A DNA stretch of 64,000 bases from Solanum dulcamara (taxonomy: Eukaryota > Streptophyta > Magnoliopsida > Solanales > Solanaceae): assembly GCF_947179165.1 (NCBI RefSeq), contig NC_077241.1, forward strand, positions 34,963,246 to 35,027,245. The letters run 5' to 3'. Below the pieces are notes generated by a model. The model was not told the origin of the DNA, made no database searches, and saw only the letters and a program-made list of their open reading frames with translations. Positions within the stretch are counted from its first letter, which is position 1. Each line of letters starts with the position of its first letter. The translations under genes and the position numbers were made by a program. Positions 20,511-33,090 of this stretch are shown one piece after another.

Positions 20511-23500
20511 TCCACTTATACATGCCACCCACATATACATGTCTGCAGACCTCTAAAAATATTAAAGACAACATATGGTTGGACAGGGCCCCTGCCGTAC
20601 CCCTGAATAAATAAAAACAATTATATAAACCAATGGCCAGAGCAAAAAACTAGGCTTTGATACAATGGAGCCTCTTCCAGCTGAGTTGAACGGAATCCTA
20701 AGCTGACGGACTCCCAAAACCTGTATTTGTACCTATGGGCATGAAACGCAGCCCTCCAAGAAAAGGGGGTCAGTACGATATATGTACTGAGTACGTAAAA
20801 CATAACATAATATGACTGGAGGTATATTTGAAATAGAGAAGCAGTGGATAAGATATCAAATCCAAAACCTGTACCTGTATCCTGTGAATCATAAAAGCAT
20901 GCATGCTCAAATCATACAATATAGCCGGCCCTGCCAGGGATCCGTTGAATCATATATGTAGGACCATTATAGGCTCGGTGCCATCACCTCCTTATTAAAA
21001 CACATCATCATATACATATACATACGTACCCATCCCTCTAGTGAGGGACTTGGTGAGTTGTTCATGTCATTGCATTATCATATCCTCGTATAGCATACTC
21101 GGCCCTTTAGTAAGGAACTCAGTGGATAATGCAGTAAATTGTGCATGATAATGTACCTGGACCAGGACTCGGTAAAAGAAGGGTTACAATACACACGAGT
21201 AGAGTAATGTGTAACTATATGCAATTCAAAATATTATCGGAGACTCGACAAAATAAGAAAGTTAAGCTTTTGCCTAAGGACCCAAGTAGTAGTGTAGTCA
21301 TCTTGAGTGTCCTCTAAATTCCATTATAGTCTATATCAATTATAACCTTGGGGACCCTAAACATGTACTAACATAAGGCCAAGTCGCTTATGGAATCAGA
21401 AACACTTGTTATCATATAATCTTTAAGACTTGGAGCCTATACATTTGGTACTTCTTTAACATATAGAAGTTTCCAGGGAAATAATTCAACTATTATAGGA
21501 GTTCAACCTTTAGAAGTAAATAGGAGATTCTCACAATGGAATTACCCTAGAGCTCATATCATATTTAACTTACAACTAAGACAAAGACATGCCAAAAGAA
21601 GAAAGAGAATAAACTCTATATAGTTTATACTTTCCTTCAGGTGGTTATTATATACATATTTCATACCCGGCCTATCCTGCGGCTCGGTGAACAACTATGG
21701 CATCATAATCTCATTTTCATACCAAGTACATATCAAGATAAAGGAGAGATAGCTTTCCACACACCACTTTTTAACATGTAGAAGCCTTAACAGGCAGTAC
21801 TCAATTCTTCCCGGAGTTCTAATACCAAACAGTGGATAGGGATTATGAGGCGTACTTGGAGTTTGGGGAATGGAATTATCCCCACATTTCACATACAATT
21901 CACTTACGGCTAAGGCATGCAAAAAGGAAAGGAAGATAGATTTACATACTTATGCCAAAAACATATCAAGAGAAAGCTTCACATACCTCATACGAGTTAC
22001 TCTTTGTCATGTTCGCCTCATCGTCCTTCGAACCTATTCAACACGGAAGTAATAGAATATCAATAACTCTTGACTTTCCAGCATCTTAAGTTTCACCTTA
22101 GTATTCATGGAACCTATTTCCTTGTTTGTCACCTTGACTAGTTCTTTAATTAGTTAAAGCGTTACCGGAAATTGGACAGCTCCTCCCCTATAACATGCCC
22201 TATTCAAATTTCCAATTACATCCCTAAGTACTAAAGACAACCAAAAACAATAACTTGCAGCTCATATACACAAAAAACATGGCAACATTACACAATGCCA
22301 ACTCCAACCAACTTGCTGAAAATTATGATACCAAATTAGGGTTTCTAGTCTCTATTTTCTAAAACCTTTAATTATACGACACGAGGGGTCATGTGGATGA
22401 AACCAAAAGCACCCACACCCTATTTATACCATATTCCATCCCTGAAACACACTACCACATGCCTGCAGAAGCACACCACAAGCACAATACTTTACTTCAA
22501 CGACAATTCAACTATAATGACTCCAATTTAGATTGTCTTCAATGTCAAGCATTTATATGATATTTTCACATTTAAAGCCACCTATAGGGAGTGTAACACA
22601 CTACATAACAACACCATAAAGTCCAAATTGAAATAAAAAATCTTACCTTACCCGAAATTGGCCAAAACTGCCTAATTGCGACTCGGAACTTCTCCAAACA
22701 TGCTGAAATTGCGCAGACTGTTTGTATCACTTCCTTGCTGCCCCGAAGTGGAATTTGATGTTATAAAACACCATTACATAACCGTGGGATATCTTCAATA
22801 ATTAATTCACGGAATGAAACTCGGAGGCTTACATTGGCAGCCCCAAACCCGTAGCCCTCCTTCTTCGGCTTTCTAGGTTTTCCTCCAACTTTCTCCTATC
22901 TTTTCCAAGTGTAGGGTTGAAGACATGGTTCTGTAGGCATACTAAGATACATATATACATATCTAAGTGATTAAGTAACACCGTAGTTAAGTAATTCACG
23001 GAGAGAAACTTGGAAACTTACCTTAGTTTCCTCTAAACCATGGTTGCGTCCTTTTCTTCTCTACGTTTTTTCTTTTGTTCTCTCCAAATTTCATCTCAAA
23101 TTGGATAAGAAATGACTTAATAGTCATCATACATTTATATATATATTTCCCTAAGAGGTGACACATGTTATCCCCTAAGGGTAACACGTGTCCAGCCCCC
23201 ATTGGGCCACCACATCCATGCAGCCAATTAGGAGATGCCACGTGTCCTTGGTGGGCCCCACCTCAAGTAGGTGGACCACCTACTTGACCCCAAGTAGGTG
23301 GGTCACCTGTGGTGCCTCCTCTTGCTACTACGTGTCATCTTCTTCTCTTCCCCGTGGGTTTGTAATCTCATCTTATTTTAAGAACTCGTGTAATCCTTAC
23401 TATGTAAGGTTGGTATGTACTCAAGTGGCTTAAGTATGTCAAACTTCTAAGTTAGTAGCTTACGTAGGTAAATCGAGTCCTACGACTCGTTACTTGGCCT

Positions 23501-23667
23501 CCAACTCCTTCTAGACTCTCCTAGCCCTATTTCCAACCTTTCCTCTCACGGGGTATCGCATTCTTCTTTCCTTAAAGTTGTGTGATAGTGTAGTAATTAT
23601 CTGACTCACTTCATAACTTCTAAGAAGCTTAAGAGACATTCCGAGCTCAAGAGTGCGGGGTGTAATA
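20511..23667 (-). repeat. Left (3') LTR of B, main part
   Basis: Matches 49171-51030 and 53535-54880 of the right LTR. It carries a GTAC inverted repeat (TCAGTAC 20770-20776 / GTACTGA 20784-20790). The inner end reads GGGTGTAATA, where the right LTR has GGGTGTAACA, so the terminal CA (TG on the - strand) has mutated. The open frames inside have no domains. Confidence 0.88.
23136..23245 (-). promoter_or_regulatory. Putative LTR promoter of B (left copy)
   Basis: TATATATATAT at 23136-23146. Upstream on the - strand are CACGTG at 23185-23190, a CCAAT-type box (ATTGG at about 23200) and CCACGTGT at 23238-23245. The same set is in the right LTR: TATA 54330-54338, CACGTG 54378-54383, CCACGTGTCC 54431-54440. 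CACGTG cores are known binding sites for bZIP and bHLH factors. Confidence 0.5.
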
Positions 23668-23785
23668 TCCTTCCCCCCTTTAGAACATTCGTCATCGAAT
23701 GTTAATTGCCTCGTAGGGTTTCACAAGGATTTTGGGCGTTCTGTACAACCGTCGTCTCTCAATCCATTTAGGGGTTTAGACTACC
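23668..23785 (-). other. Polypurine tract and 3' end of the internal region of B
   Basis: Read on the - strand, the run AAAGGGGGGAAGGA ends directly before the LTR, as expected for a polypurine tract that primes plus-strand synthesis. The following about 100 bp matches the same place in element E (35379-35480). The sequence changes abruptly to D LTR sequence at about 23786. Confidence 0.75.
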
Positions 23786-25298
23786 TTTGTAAGCACTTAA
23801 CAGGTGGCAACCAGTGAACAATTACATAACCAGTCAACAATATCAAGATCACACATGAGGACTCAGGCCTCCACATCACGCTCTTTTGGGAAATTAGTTA
23901 TTGAAGATTAGGTAACATTAAGTCATTTTTATTTGTTTTCTTTAATATTACGTGTCGGAGCGTGACACCTGATCCAAATATACCATGCCGAAATGTGACA
24001 CCCGATCCAAATATACCATGTCGGAACGTGACACCCAATCCAAATATAATTAATTTATCATTCTTCATGATCACATTCCACTTCATTAACAATATTTCAT
24101 CAAGCCTTCTATATTCAAGGCACCATTTTTGATAGGGCAAGTTCAAGATTATAGATTTCATGGTCTCGGGATTTCAGACCAACCACAATAACATATCAAC
24201 CATCCAAACCACAATAATTAAATGCGTAGTAAACTTCACACATTACTCAATGAATATCAATCACTATTAAGAGTCTATCTATGATATAGAAATAAAACCA
24301 TAACCTACCTTAACTGAAGAACTGAATCCAAGCAAGCTAATTCACGAATGTCTTTCCTTCCTTTAAAGCCTCACGTTTCCAATCTATCAATTATATAATA
24401 TTCATAAGTACACGAGTCTGTAGACACCCATATTACTATATAACTATCCTAGATCTAACAACTCACCCAACTCTATAATCAATTCCTTAAAAATTCAAGC
24501 CTAGGGTTAAGCCTCAATTCCTCTAATATCATAACTCTAATGGTATTCATGTAGTATAATACCTATTATTTAATTATCTATTTAAATATATCAGAACTTG
24601 AATTATAATGTGATAACCTAAGATGAATTTCGGACATCGGAGCCACAATCAGAAACCAATGGTATCCAATTATAAGTTAACAGTATGCAGCACTAGCACA
24701 TCATTACCCACTTATACCTTTTTATCATTTAATAATCATTAGTTAGTAAAGAAAACTTCAAGACTTTGTCCCTACAAAAACTAAACCCTTAACATTAACT
24801 ACTGTCACGTTCCAAACTCATCCAACACTTTTTAATTTGTATTAACATGCTACTACGTCTTATCCCATATACATACATAATTAGTGCTAACCAATTGCGA
24901 GGTAGAGGTAATTCTTACCTAATCCTTCTTCTATGTTTTCCCTCTTCCACCGCACATAAGTTCCTCCTTCTTTTTCCTTACTTTTCTAATTAATTAGGTA
25001 TTAAAGATTACAATCCCACTAACTGATTTTTAATAAATATGGAATAAGTGGTATAAGGTATTAAATATATTATCACTTTAGCCCATTAATTAATTAAGTT
25101 ATCTAAATTCACCTCTCAATTAAATAACTATAGTTATCTACTAGTCCAAATACCCATTAAAAATTTATGGGATGAGTATTTTATGAATAAAAAGCCATAG
25201 TTATTGAATAGTCAAAAAAACCCATTAAAAAATTACGGAATGGGTCTTTAATGAATTAAAAACCTCTAGTTCTCAAAACGACCTAATGGGTCGTTACA
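23786..25298 (-). repeat. LTR 1 of array D (outer end truncated)
   Basis: Matches 29760-31273 of the complete middle LTR and ends GGGTCGTTACA. The outer part, including the GTAC inverted repeat, is missing. Includes the 33-bp tandem repeat at 23951-24048. Confidence 0.9.
23951..24048. repeat. 33-bp tandem repeat (3 units) in LTR D
   Basis: Units start at 23951, 23984 and 24017, each built on GTCGGAACGTGACACC plus GATCCAAATATAC. The middle LTR has three units at about 29920-30013; the right LTR has about one and a half before a deletion (about 46708-46760). Confidence 0.9.
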
Positions 25299-25310
25299 AC
25301 AGATATCAAT

Positions 25311-25967
25311 TTACCCATTGTTCATCCCCGAATGGTCAAGAGAAGAGTGAGGGTTGAAAAGGGTACATGATTTGATGAACAGATATGGATATCTTCCACG
25401 CATATCCGCCTCAGTATCCCAAGTGGATTCCTGAACCGGACGATTCTTCCATTGAACTTTTACAGACGCAATATCCCTTGAACTCAACTTGCGGACCTCT
25501 CTATCAAGAATAGCTACAGGCTCCTCCTCGTAAGACAAATTCTCATCAAGCAAGAATGAATCCCAGCGAATAATATAGTTACCATTAACATGATATTTCT
25601 TTAACATAGACACATGAAACACTGGGTGCACTCCAGACAAACCTGGAGGTAAAGCCAATTCATAGGCCACCTCTCCAACATGCTTAAGAACTTCAAACGG
25701 CCCAATATACCTCGAACTGAGCTTACCTCACTTACCAAATCTCACCACATCCTTCATGGGTGAAACCTTCAACAACACTTACTCTCCCTCCATAAAATCC
25801 ATGTCCCTGACCTTTCAGTCTGCATACTCCTTCTGTCTGGTCTGAGCTGCTAGAAGCTTCTCCTGAATTAATTTCACCTTCTCTAATGATTCCCTCAAAA
25901 GATCAGTTCCCTAGGGTCTCACCTCAAATGCATCAAACCAACCAATAGGAGACCTACATCTCTTCCC
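25311..25967 (-). pseudogene. Integrase C-terminus and chromodomain-like tail, D copy 1
   Basis: Open from 25670 to 25311: [23 protein letters not shown], a basic KKYHVNG block, [20 protein letters not shown], then [18 protein letters not shown] and YPYLF, the chromodomain-like ending of plant chromoviruses. The part between 25671 and 25967, joining this to the core, contains stops (for example in the QTEGVC.. and GKVS-type regions). The stop at 25965-25967 after FKAL is shared with copy 2. Confidence 0.85.
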
Positions 25968-27113
25968 TTACAATGCCTTAAACGGATCCATATCAATACT
26001 CAAATGATAGCTATTATTATACGAAAACTCAGCCAAGGGTAGGAACTGATCCCAATAACCACTAAAATCTATCACGCATGCACGAAGCATATCCTCCAGC
26101 ACTTGAATTATCCTCTCAGACTGCCCATCGGTCTGAGGGTGAAATACAGTACTAAGATCCAATCTAGTACCTAACTCAGCATGCAAGGTCCTCCAAAAGT
26201 TAGAAGTAAATTGCGTACCTCTATCTGATATAATAGAAACCGGAACTCCATGAAATTGAACAATCTCGCGGATATAGAGTTTGGCTAACTTTTCACCATC
26301 ATAAGTCACCTTGACTGGAATGAAGTGAGCAGACTTAGTTAACCTATCAACAATCACCCATATCAAATAAAACTTACCCAAGGTCTTTGGAAGGCTGACC
26401 ACAAAATCCATCGCAATTCTTTCCCACTTCCATTCAGGAATGGGCATTCTTTGAAGTGTCCTTCCAGGCCTTTGGTGCACATATTTTACCTGCTGACAAT
26501 TTGGACAATGGGTAACAAAATTAACAAAGTCACACTTCATTCTGCTCCACCAATAATGTTGTCTCAGATCGCGATACATCTTAGTCGCACCAGGATGTAT
26601 AGAGTATCTCAAACTGTGAGCCTCTACAAGAATAGTCTGAATTAAATTATCAATACGGGGCATACATACCCGCCTCTTAATCCTCAAGACACCTTCTTCA
26701 TTGATCATCGCTTCTTTGGCCTCTCCCTGCAAGACCATATCATAAATTCGGCTTATCTTCTCATCATCAAATTGGTTTTCTTTAATTTTGTCAAGAAAAG
26801 AAGATCTTGCTTCCACACAGGCCAAGAATCCTCCTTTCTCCGTTACTTCCAGCCTCATAAAGTCATTAGCCAGAGTTTGAACCTCTCTAGCCAATGGACG
26901 TCTGGAAACCTGCAAATGAGCTAAACTTCCCATGCTCCCTGCTTTTCTGCTCAAGGCATCGGCCACTACATTAGTTTTTCTCGAGTGATAAAGAATGGTG
27001 ATATCATAGTCCTTTAACGATTCCCGAACAATTCTCAGATGCTCTTTATGTTCTTTTCTGCTCTTTGAGTAGATCAATATATCATTAATAAAAACAATAA
27101 CAAAGATATCCAA
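25968..27113 (-). pseudogene. RT end fused to integrase, with RNase H deleted, D copy 1
   Basis: A 381-codon open frame. It starts in the RT palm: [13 protein letters not shown] holds the catalytic box with Asn for the first Asp. It runs to HLRIV (residue 29) and then jumps straight to the post-RNase H linker ([11 protein letters not shown]), so the RT thumb and all of RNase H are absent. Integrase follows complete: zinc-binding H166, H173, C203, C206 (H-x6-H-x29-C-x2-C) and the catalytic triad D236, D297, E333 (D-x60-D-x35-E). It then stops after the PFKAL block. This is the best-preserved integrase in the window. Without RNase H the element could not complete reverse transcription by itself. 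Confidence 0.9.
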
Positions 27114-27727
27114 ATATGTCTTAAAGATTCCATTATCAAACTCATGAAAGCAGTAGGCGCATTTGTAAGCCCAAAAGAAATTACCAAGAATTCATAGTGT
27201 CAATACTTGGTTCGAAACACAGTTTCCGGTACATCTGCTACTTGTATTTTTAGCTGATGGTAACCAGACCTCAAATCAATTTTTGAGAAAACATAAACAC
27301 CCTCTAACTGATCGAATAAGTCATTAATATGAGGAAGGGGATACCTATTTTTAATAGTCACCTTGTTCAGCTGTCTGTAGTCTATGCACATACAAAGGCT
27401 ACCATTTTTCTTCTTTACAAATAAAATTGGAGCACCCCAAGGAGAGACACTCGGTCTAATAAAACCTTTACCCAACAACTCCTGAAGTTGGGCCTTGAAC
27501 TCCTTCAACTCAGCCGGGCCCATTCTATAAGGTGGAATGGAAATAGGGAGAGTGTCGCGCTCTAGGCCAATACAAAAATCTATATCCCTATCAGGTGGCA
27601 TACCAGGTAAGTCTGCGGGGAAAACAGCCATAAACTCACGCACTATAGAAATAGACTCAATTGATGGCACTTCAGAACTATCATCCCTGAGATGTGCTAG
27701 GAAGGTTAAACAACCTTTAGTTACCAA
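27114..27727 (-). pseudogene. Reverse transcriptase fingers/palm, D copy 1
   Basis: Open from 27727 to 27200 (175 codons): [49 protein letters not shown] and [13 protein letters not shown], the standard Ty3 RT blocks. Between 27199 and 27114 the SFGLTNAP block lies in another frame, and the catalytic box is in the next open frame, so one or two frameshifts interrupt the enzyme. Confidence 0.9.
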
Positions 27728-27784
27728 CCTCTTAGCATGAAGAAAAGAGATAATCTAAACTGAAGCGAGAAGATAGTCACCCTC

Positions 27785-28111
27785 CTATACTAATTGATCC
27801 ATCCCAGGCTTGGCTAATGGCACCATTTTAGCATTGCAATCTAAGATAGCAAAATTTAGAGAGAGCCAAGTCATACTCAAGATTACATCAAAGTCAACCA
27901 TCTCCAGAATAATCAAATCTACATAAGTTATGCTCCCCACAAAAGTCATAAGGCAAGACCTATGCACTTTCTCCACTAGCACACACTTACCAACAGTAGT
28001 AGAAACACAAATAGGCATGTTAAGTAAGTCACAATATAAATCGAGTCCATTAGAAAATACGGAAGATACATAAGAAAATGTGGATCCAGGATCAAACAAT
28101 ACGAAAGCCAA
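27785..28111 (-). pseudogene. Aspartic protease domain, D copy 1
   Basis: 108-codon open stretch with the active-site motif LFDPGSTFSYVS near the start, the form found in plant chromoviruses, and DVILSMTWLS near the end where GMDWLS is usual, so Gly and Asp are changed there. In the family this domain matures Gag-Pol. It is separated from RT by a stop-containing linker (27728-27784). Confidence 0.8.
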
Positions 28112-29260
28112 GCTATCACAGATCAGAAGAGTACATATGATAATAACATCGAATGTCTCTGCCTCTGACCTCTTGAGGAAAGCATAACAATAGGCTCTGT
28201 AGCGAGGCTATCTAGCTTCAACCCCTCTACCTCTATCAGAAAATCAACCACTTTTAAAGGTCTAACCCAATTTTATATGCACGTTCTTACTAAAATCTTG
28301 GATTGCCTTTACCCAAGTTTACTTGTTGGGTCTTTCTGTACCCATAATCTTTTTGTTCCTATACGATCCACTCACTTGGAGCTTACAATGAAGTCACCAA
28401 TCCTTATTTAGAATCTTTGGAATATACTCAACAACCTAAATGCATTAATCGTATCTAAGATCTACTACTAGAACACATTATACCTATCGAGAAGACCGTA
28501 CCCCAAATGACCTGCACCTTCCTACCTATTAAATAACTATAAAACATTACCAAATTCGACCCATTTTGTCTCTATCCTAAGCGATATACATTTTTCATAG
28601 GTCAGGTCGCTAACATAAGTAACACAATCCATAATCTAACTAAGTAAGCATCGATATCATTGTAGTAGTCATATCCTGACCCTTTTTGATATGCACTCAA
28701 TCTATGAAAATGCAGTAGAGATTCTGACCACAATCCTTTTAGAAAGTGGCGAAATCCGGTCTTCTGGAATGAAGCAAAGTTGTGTATCATATTTGGATAA
28801 GGCACGAAACCTGGTCTCACAGGCTACAACGATATCTTCCCTTGCTCTATATTTTGGAACTCATCTCCCCTCTTGCCCCTCTAGATCCGGGGGATATACT
28901 TCTCTATGAAGAAGTAAGAAGACGTTGCCTAGCTGCCTGATCTTTGTCCCTGGTGGGCTTTCTCCTGCGACCACTACCATGATCTCTCATCACTAACCCC
29001 CTCTAGCTACAACCCTAATAGCTGGCTTAGGTGATGCTATTGTTTTAGTTCAGAACATTTGTGAAAATAGAGTGAAGAAGGTCAGATACCAATTTGTATC
29101 ACATAGATACCAATTGGATTCAAGTAATAGCATGAAAGAAAGAAGGAATGGAGATTTCCTAAGGTCTCATAGCCTCTCAAATAAAAGTAAAGGCATCCCC
29201 GTACCATTCTGCAAGATGCTACTAGACCTGTCCTTGTGTGATAAAATCACCGAACCAAAA
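28112..29260 (-). pseudogene. Degenerate 5' coding region / gag remnant, D copy 1
   Basis: About 1.15 kb lies between protease and primer-binding site. It is short for a gag plus leader, and no capsid block or zinc knuckle can be read. A basic N-terminal-like start MRDHGSGRRRKPTRDK is seen from 28990 on the - strand and stops after about 28 codons; basic starts are usual for plant Ty3 Gag. I infer that most of gag was deleted or heavily decayed before duplication, because copy 2 (44890-46027) is colinear with it. Confidence 0.45.
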
Positions 29261-29272
29261 GCTCTGATACCA
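29261..29272 (-). promoter_or_regulatory. Primer-binding site of D copy 1
   Basis: On the - strand TGGTATCAGAGC, complementary to the 3' end of plant initiator tRNA-Met, 4 nt from the LTR end at 29277. This fixes the element as - strand and the LTR at 29277-31273 as its 5' LTR. Confidence 0.92.
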
Positions 29273-29276
29273 ATTT

Positions 29277-31273
29277 TATCACGACCCAAAATGGGTCATG
29301 AGTGACACCCACACTTAACCTCCTAGGTGGGATAACAACCGATACAAACCCCAACTAATAAATATAACAATAACACAGAAGCTCAAATAAATACGTTTTC
29401 CCCAAAACCTGAAAGTCATCACATGAAGGACATCTAAATTCTAAAACTAAGTCTCAAATTATCAAACACCAAATAAATAAATAACATAACGTGTCTAAAA
29501 ACTAAGGACACCATGCCATGACAAGAGATTCCATCGCCAGCTAGAAGGATAGCTCACCCTAAAATCTTATGAACTGGAGACTGACTAGAGCTGAGGTCAA
29601 GTCGAAGTCGGTGGAACACTCGCTGTACCCACAAAATAAAATAAAGAAAGATATAAGTAGGGGTCAGTACAGGAAAACATGTACTGAGTAGGTTTCATTT
29701 GCCGACTTGAAATAGGAATCAATATGTAATAAATAATAGCGGGAAATCAACCATAGCACTTAATAGGTGGCAACCAGTGAACAATTACATAACTAGTCAA
29801 CAATATCAAGATCACACATGAGGACTCAGGCCTCCACATCACGCTCTTTTGGGAAATTAGTTATTGAAGATTGGGTAACATTAAGTCATTTTTATTTGTT
29901 TCCTTTAATATTACTGCGTCGGAGCGTGACACCCGATCCAAATATACCATTCCAAAATGTGACACCCGATCCAAATATACCGTGTCGGAATGTGACACCT
30001 GATCCAAATATAATTAATTTATCATTTTTCATGATTACATTCCACTACATTCCACTTCATTAACAATATTTCATCAAGCCTTCTATATTCAAGGCACCAT
30101 TTTTGATAGGGAAAGTTCAAGATTATGGATTTCATGGTCTCGGGATTTCAGACCAACCACAATAACATATCAACCATCCAAACCACAACAATTAAATGCA
30201 TAGTAAACTTCACACATTACTCAATTAATATCAATCACTATTTAGAGTCTATCTATGATATAGAAATAAAACTATAACCTACCTCAACTGAAGAACTGAA
30301 TCCAAGCAAGCTAATTCACGAATGTCTTTCCTTCTTTCAAAGCCTCACGTTTCCAATCTATCAATTATATAATATTCATAAGTACACGAGTCTGTAGACA
30401 CCCATATTACTATATAACTATCCTAGACCTAACAATTCACCCAACTCTATAATCAATTCCCTAAAAAATCAAGCCTAGGGTTAAGCATCAATTCCTCTAA
30501 TATCATAACTCTAATGGTATTCATGTAGTATAATACCTATTATTTAATTATCTATTTAAATATATCAGAACTTGAATTATAATGTGATAACCTAAGATGA
30601 ATTTCGGACATCGGAGCCACAATTAGAAACCAATGGTATCCAATTATAAGTTAACAGTATGCAGCACTAGCACATCATTACCCACTTATACCTTTTTATC
30701 ATTTAATAATCATTAGTTAGTAAAGAAAACTTCAAGACTATGTCCCTACAAAACCTAAACCCTTAACATTAACTACTGTCACATTCCAAACTCATCCAAC
30801 ACTTTTTAATTTGTATTAACATGCTACTACGTCTTATCCCATATACATACATAATTAGTGCTAACCAATTGCGAGGTAGAGGTAATTCTTACCTAATCAT
30901 TCTTCTCTGTTTTCCCTCTTCCGTTGCACGTAAGTTCCTCCTTCTTTTTCCTTACTTTTCTAATTAATTAGGTATTAAAGATTACAATCCCACTAACTGA
31001 TTTTTAATAAATATGGAATAAGTGGTATAAGGTATTAAATATATTATCACTTTAGCCCATTAATTAATTAAGTTATCTAAATTTACCCCTCAATTAAATA
31101 ACTGTAGTTATCGACTAGTCCAAATACCCATTAAAAATTTACAGGATGAGTATTTTATGAATAAAAAGCCATAGTTATTGAATAGTAAAAAAAAAACCAT
31201 TAAAAATTTACGGAATGGGTCTTTAATGAAGTAAAAACCTCTAGTTCTCAAAATGACCTAATGGGTCGTTACA
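29277..31273 (-). repeat. LTR 2 (central, complete) of array D, 1997 bp
   Basis: The shared LTR: 5' LTR for copy 1 and 3' LTR for copy 2. On the - strand it starts TGTAACGACCC and ends in GGGTCGTGATA (CA mutated to TA). GTAC inverted repeat: TCAGTAC 29664-29670 / GTACTGA 29681-29687, 387 nt from the end. Three 33-bp units lie at about 29920-30013. Confidence 0.9.
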
Positions 31274-31285
31274 ACAGATACCAAT

Positions 31286-31830
31286 TTAGCCACCGTTCAT
31301 CCCTGAATGGTCAAGAGAAGAGCTAGGGTTGAAAAGGGTACCTGGTTTGACGAACAGATATGGATATCTTCCACGCATATCTGCCTTAGTCTCCCAAGTG
31401 GACTCCTGAACCGGACGATTCTTCCATTGAACTTTTACAGATGCAATCTCCCTTGACCTCAACTTTGGTACCTCCTTATCAAGAATAACTACAGGCTCCT
31501 CCTCGTAAGACAAATTCTCATCAAGTAAGACTGAATCCCAACGAATAATATAGTTACCATTAACACGATATTTCTTTAACATAGACACATGAAACACTGG
31601 GTGCACTCCAGACAAACCTGGAGGTAAAGTTAATTCATAGGCCACCTCTCCAACACGCTTAAGAACTTCAAATGGCCCAATATACCACGGATTGATATTC
31701 CCTCGATTACCAAATCTCACCACATTCTTCATGGGCGAAACCTTCAACAATACTTGCTCTCTCTCCATAAAATCCATGTCCCTGACCTTTCAGTCTGCAT
31801 ACTCCTTCTGTCTGCTCTAAGCTGCTAGAA
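31286..31830 (-). pseudogene. Integrase C-terminus and chromodomain-like tail, D copy 2
   Basis: 163-codon open stretch from 31777, longer than in copy 1. It includes [45 protein letters not shown], then the chromodomain-like [18 protein letters not shown] and YPYLF. Upstream (31778 to 31942) contains stops. Confidence 0.87.
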
Positions 31831-31942
31831 GCTTCTCCAGAATGAATTTCACCTTCTTTAATGATTCCCTCAAAAGATCATGTCCCCAGGGTCTCACCTC
31901 AAATGCATCAAACCAACCAATAGGAGATCTACATCTCCTTCC

Positions 31943-32263
31943 TTACAATGCCTCAAACGGAACCATATCAATACTCGAATGATAGCTATTATTATACGAA
32001 AACTCTGCCAAGGGTAGGAACTGATCCCAATGACCACTAAAATCTATCACGCATGCACGAAGCATATCCTCCAGCACTTGAATTGTCCTCTCAGACTGCC
32101 CATCGGTTTGAGGGTGAAATATAGTACTAAGATCCAATCTAGTACCGAACTCAGCATGCAAGGTCCTCCAAAAGTTAGAAGTAAATTGCGTACCTCTATC
32201 TGATATAATAAAAACTGGAATTCCATGAAATTGAACAATCTCGCAGATATAGAGTTTGGCTTA
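31943..32263 (-). pseudogene. Integrase core, 3' part, D copy 2 (cut by E)
   Basis: Contains the [13 protein letters not shown] block with the third catalytic glutamate, and then [12 protein letters not shown] up to FEAL and the stop shared with copy 1. The second-aspartate region is frameshifted (32047-32238). The gene is interrupted at 32263 by element E and continues at 43051. Confidence 0.88.
32259..32263. repeat. Target-site duplication of E (GCTTA; right copy GCTAA 43051-43055)
   Basis: GCTTA on the left and GCTAA on the right of E. The empty site in D copy 1 (about 26281) reads GGCTAACTT, so the right copy is ancestral and the left has one substitution. Confidence 0.85.
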
Positions 32264-32955
32264 TGTCATAACCCAACCCCGTAGGTTGTGACTGGGGTCC
32301 AACCTGGACCCCCCATGTACCTAGCTATCAACTATGGTCAAATTCAACTGTAAATAAAATAATATCATGTAACAGAGCCCCACTAGGCGATAACATTTTC
32401 ATAAACCTGTAGCCCTTTTCATTTGTATTAGAACATGACAGGGCACCAAAGCCGACAAGGCTGCCATAACATAATAACATGTATCATATGTCATGTAGAC
32501 TCAGCTGAATCAAACTGAAATACACAGCCCATATATACATGTCTGCAGACCTCTAAAAATATAAATGATAATATATGGCGGGATAGGGCCCCCATCGTAC
32601 CCCCAAATGGTTAAAACAATGTTATACATCAGTGGACAATATCAAAAACTAGGCCCCAATACAATGGAGCCTCTTCCAGCTGAGTTGCATGGAATCCTAA
32701 GTTGACGGACTCCCAAAACCTGTATCTGTACCTGCGGGCATGAACGTAGCCCCTCGAAAAGGGGGTTAATATGACATATGTACTGAGTTTGTAAAACGTA
32801 AGATAGTACAACTGGAGGTATATCCAAAATAGAGAAGCAGGGGAAACAATTATCAAATCAGAAACATGTACCAGTACTCTATGAATCACAAAAACAAGCA
32901 TGCTCAAATTTTCAATATAGTCGGCCCCGTTAGGGGTCTGGTGAATCATATATGT

Positions 32956-33090
32956 AGTATCAGTATCAGGCCTCATGCCATCGTTACCTTATTACAACAC
33001 ATCTTTTTAGTATCAGTATCAGGCCCCAGGCTATCGTCACCTTATTACAACATACCATCATAGTATCAGTATCAGGCCCCAAGTTATCAT
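32956..33090. repeat. 53-bp tandem repeat in LTR E (two and a half units)
   Basis: Units start at about 32956, 33009 and 33062, each beginning AGTATCAGTATCAGGCC and ending ACCTTATTACAACA. The other LTR of E has the same array at about 40621-40755. LTR B has a single unit (49616-49670), so the expansion is specific to the E lineage. Confidence 0.88.

Noticed and set aside
23951..24048. CRISPR-like 33-bp repeats
   Set aside because: Contiguous tandem units without spacers inside a retrotransposon LTR of a plant genome.
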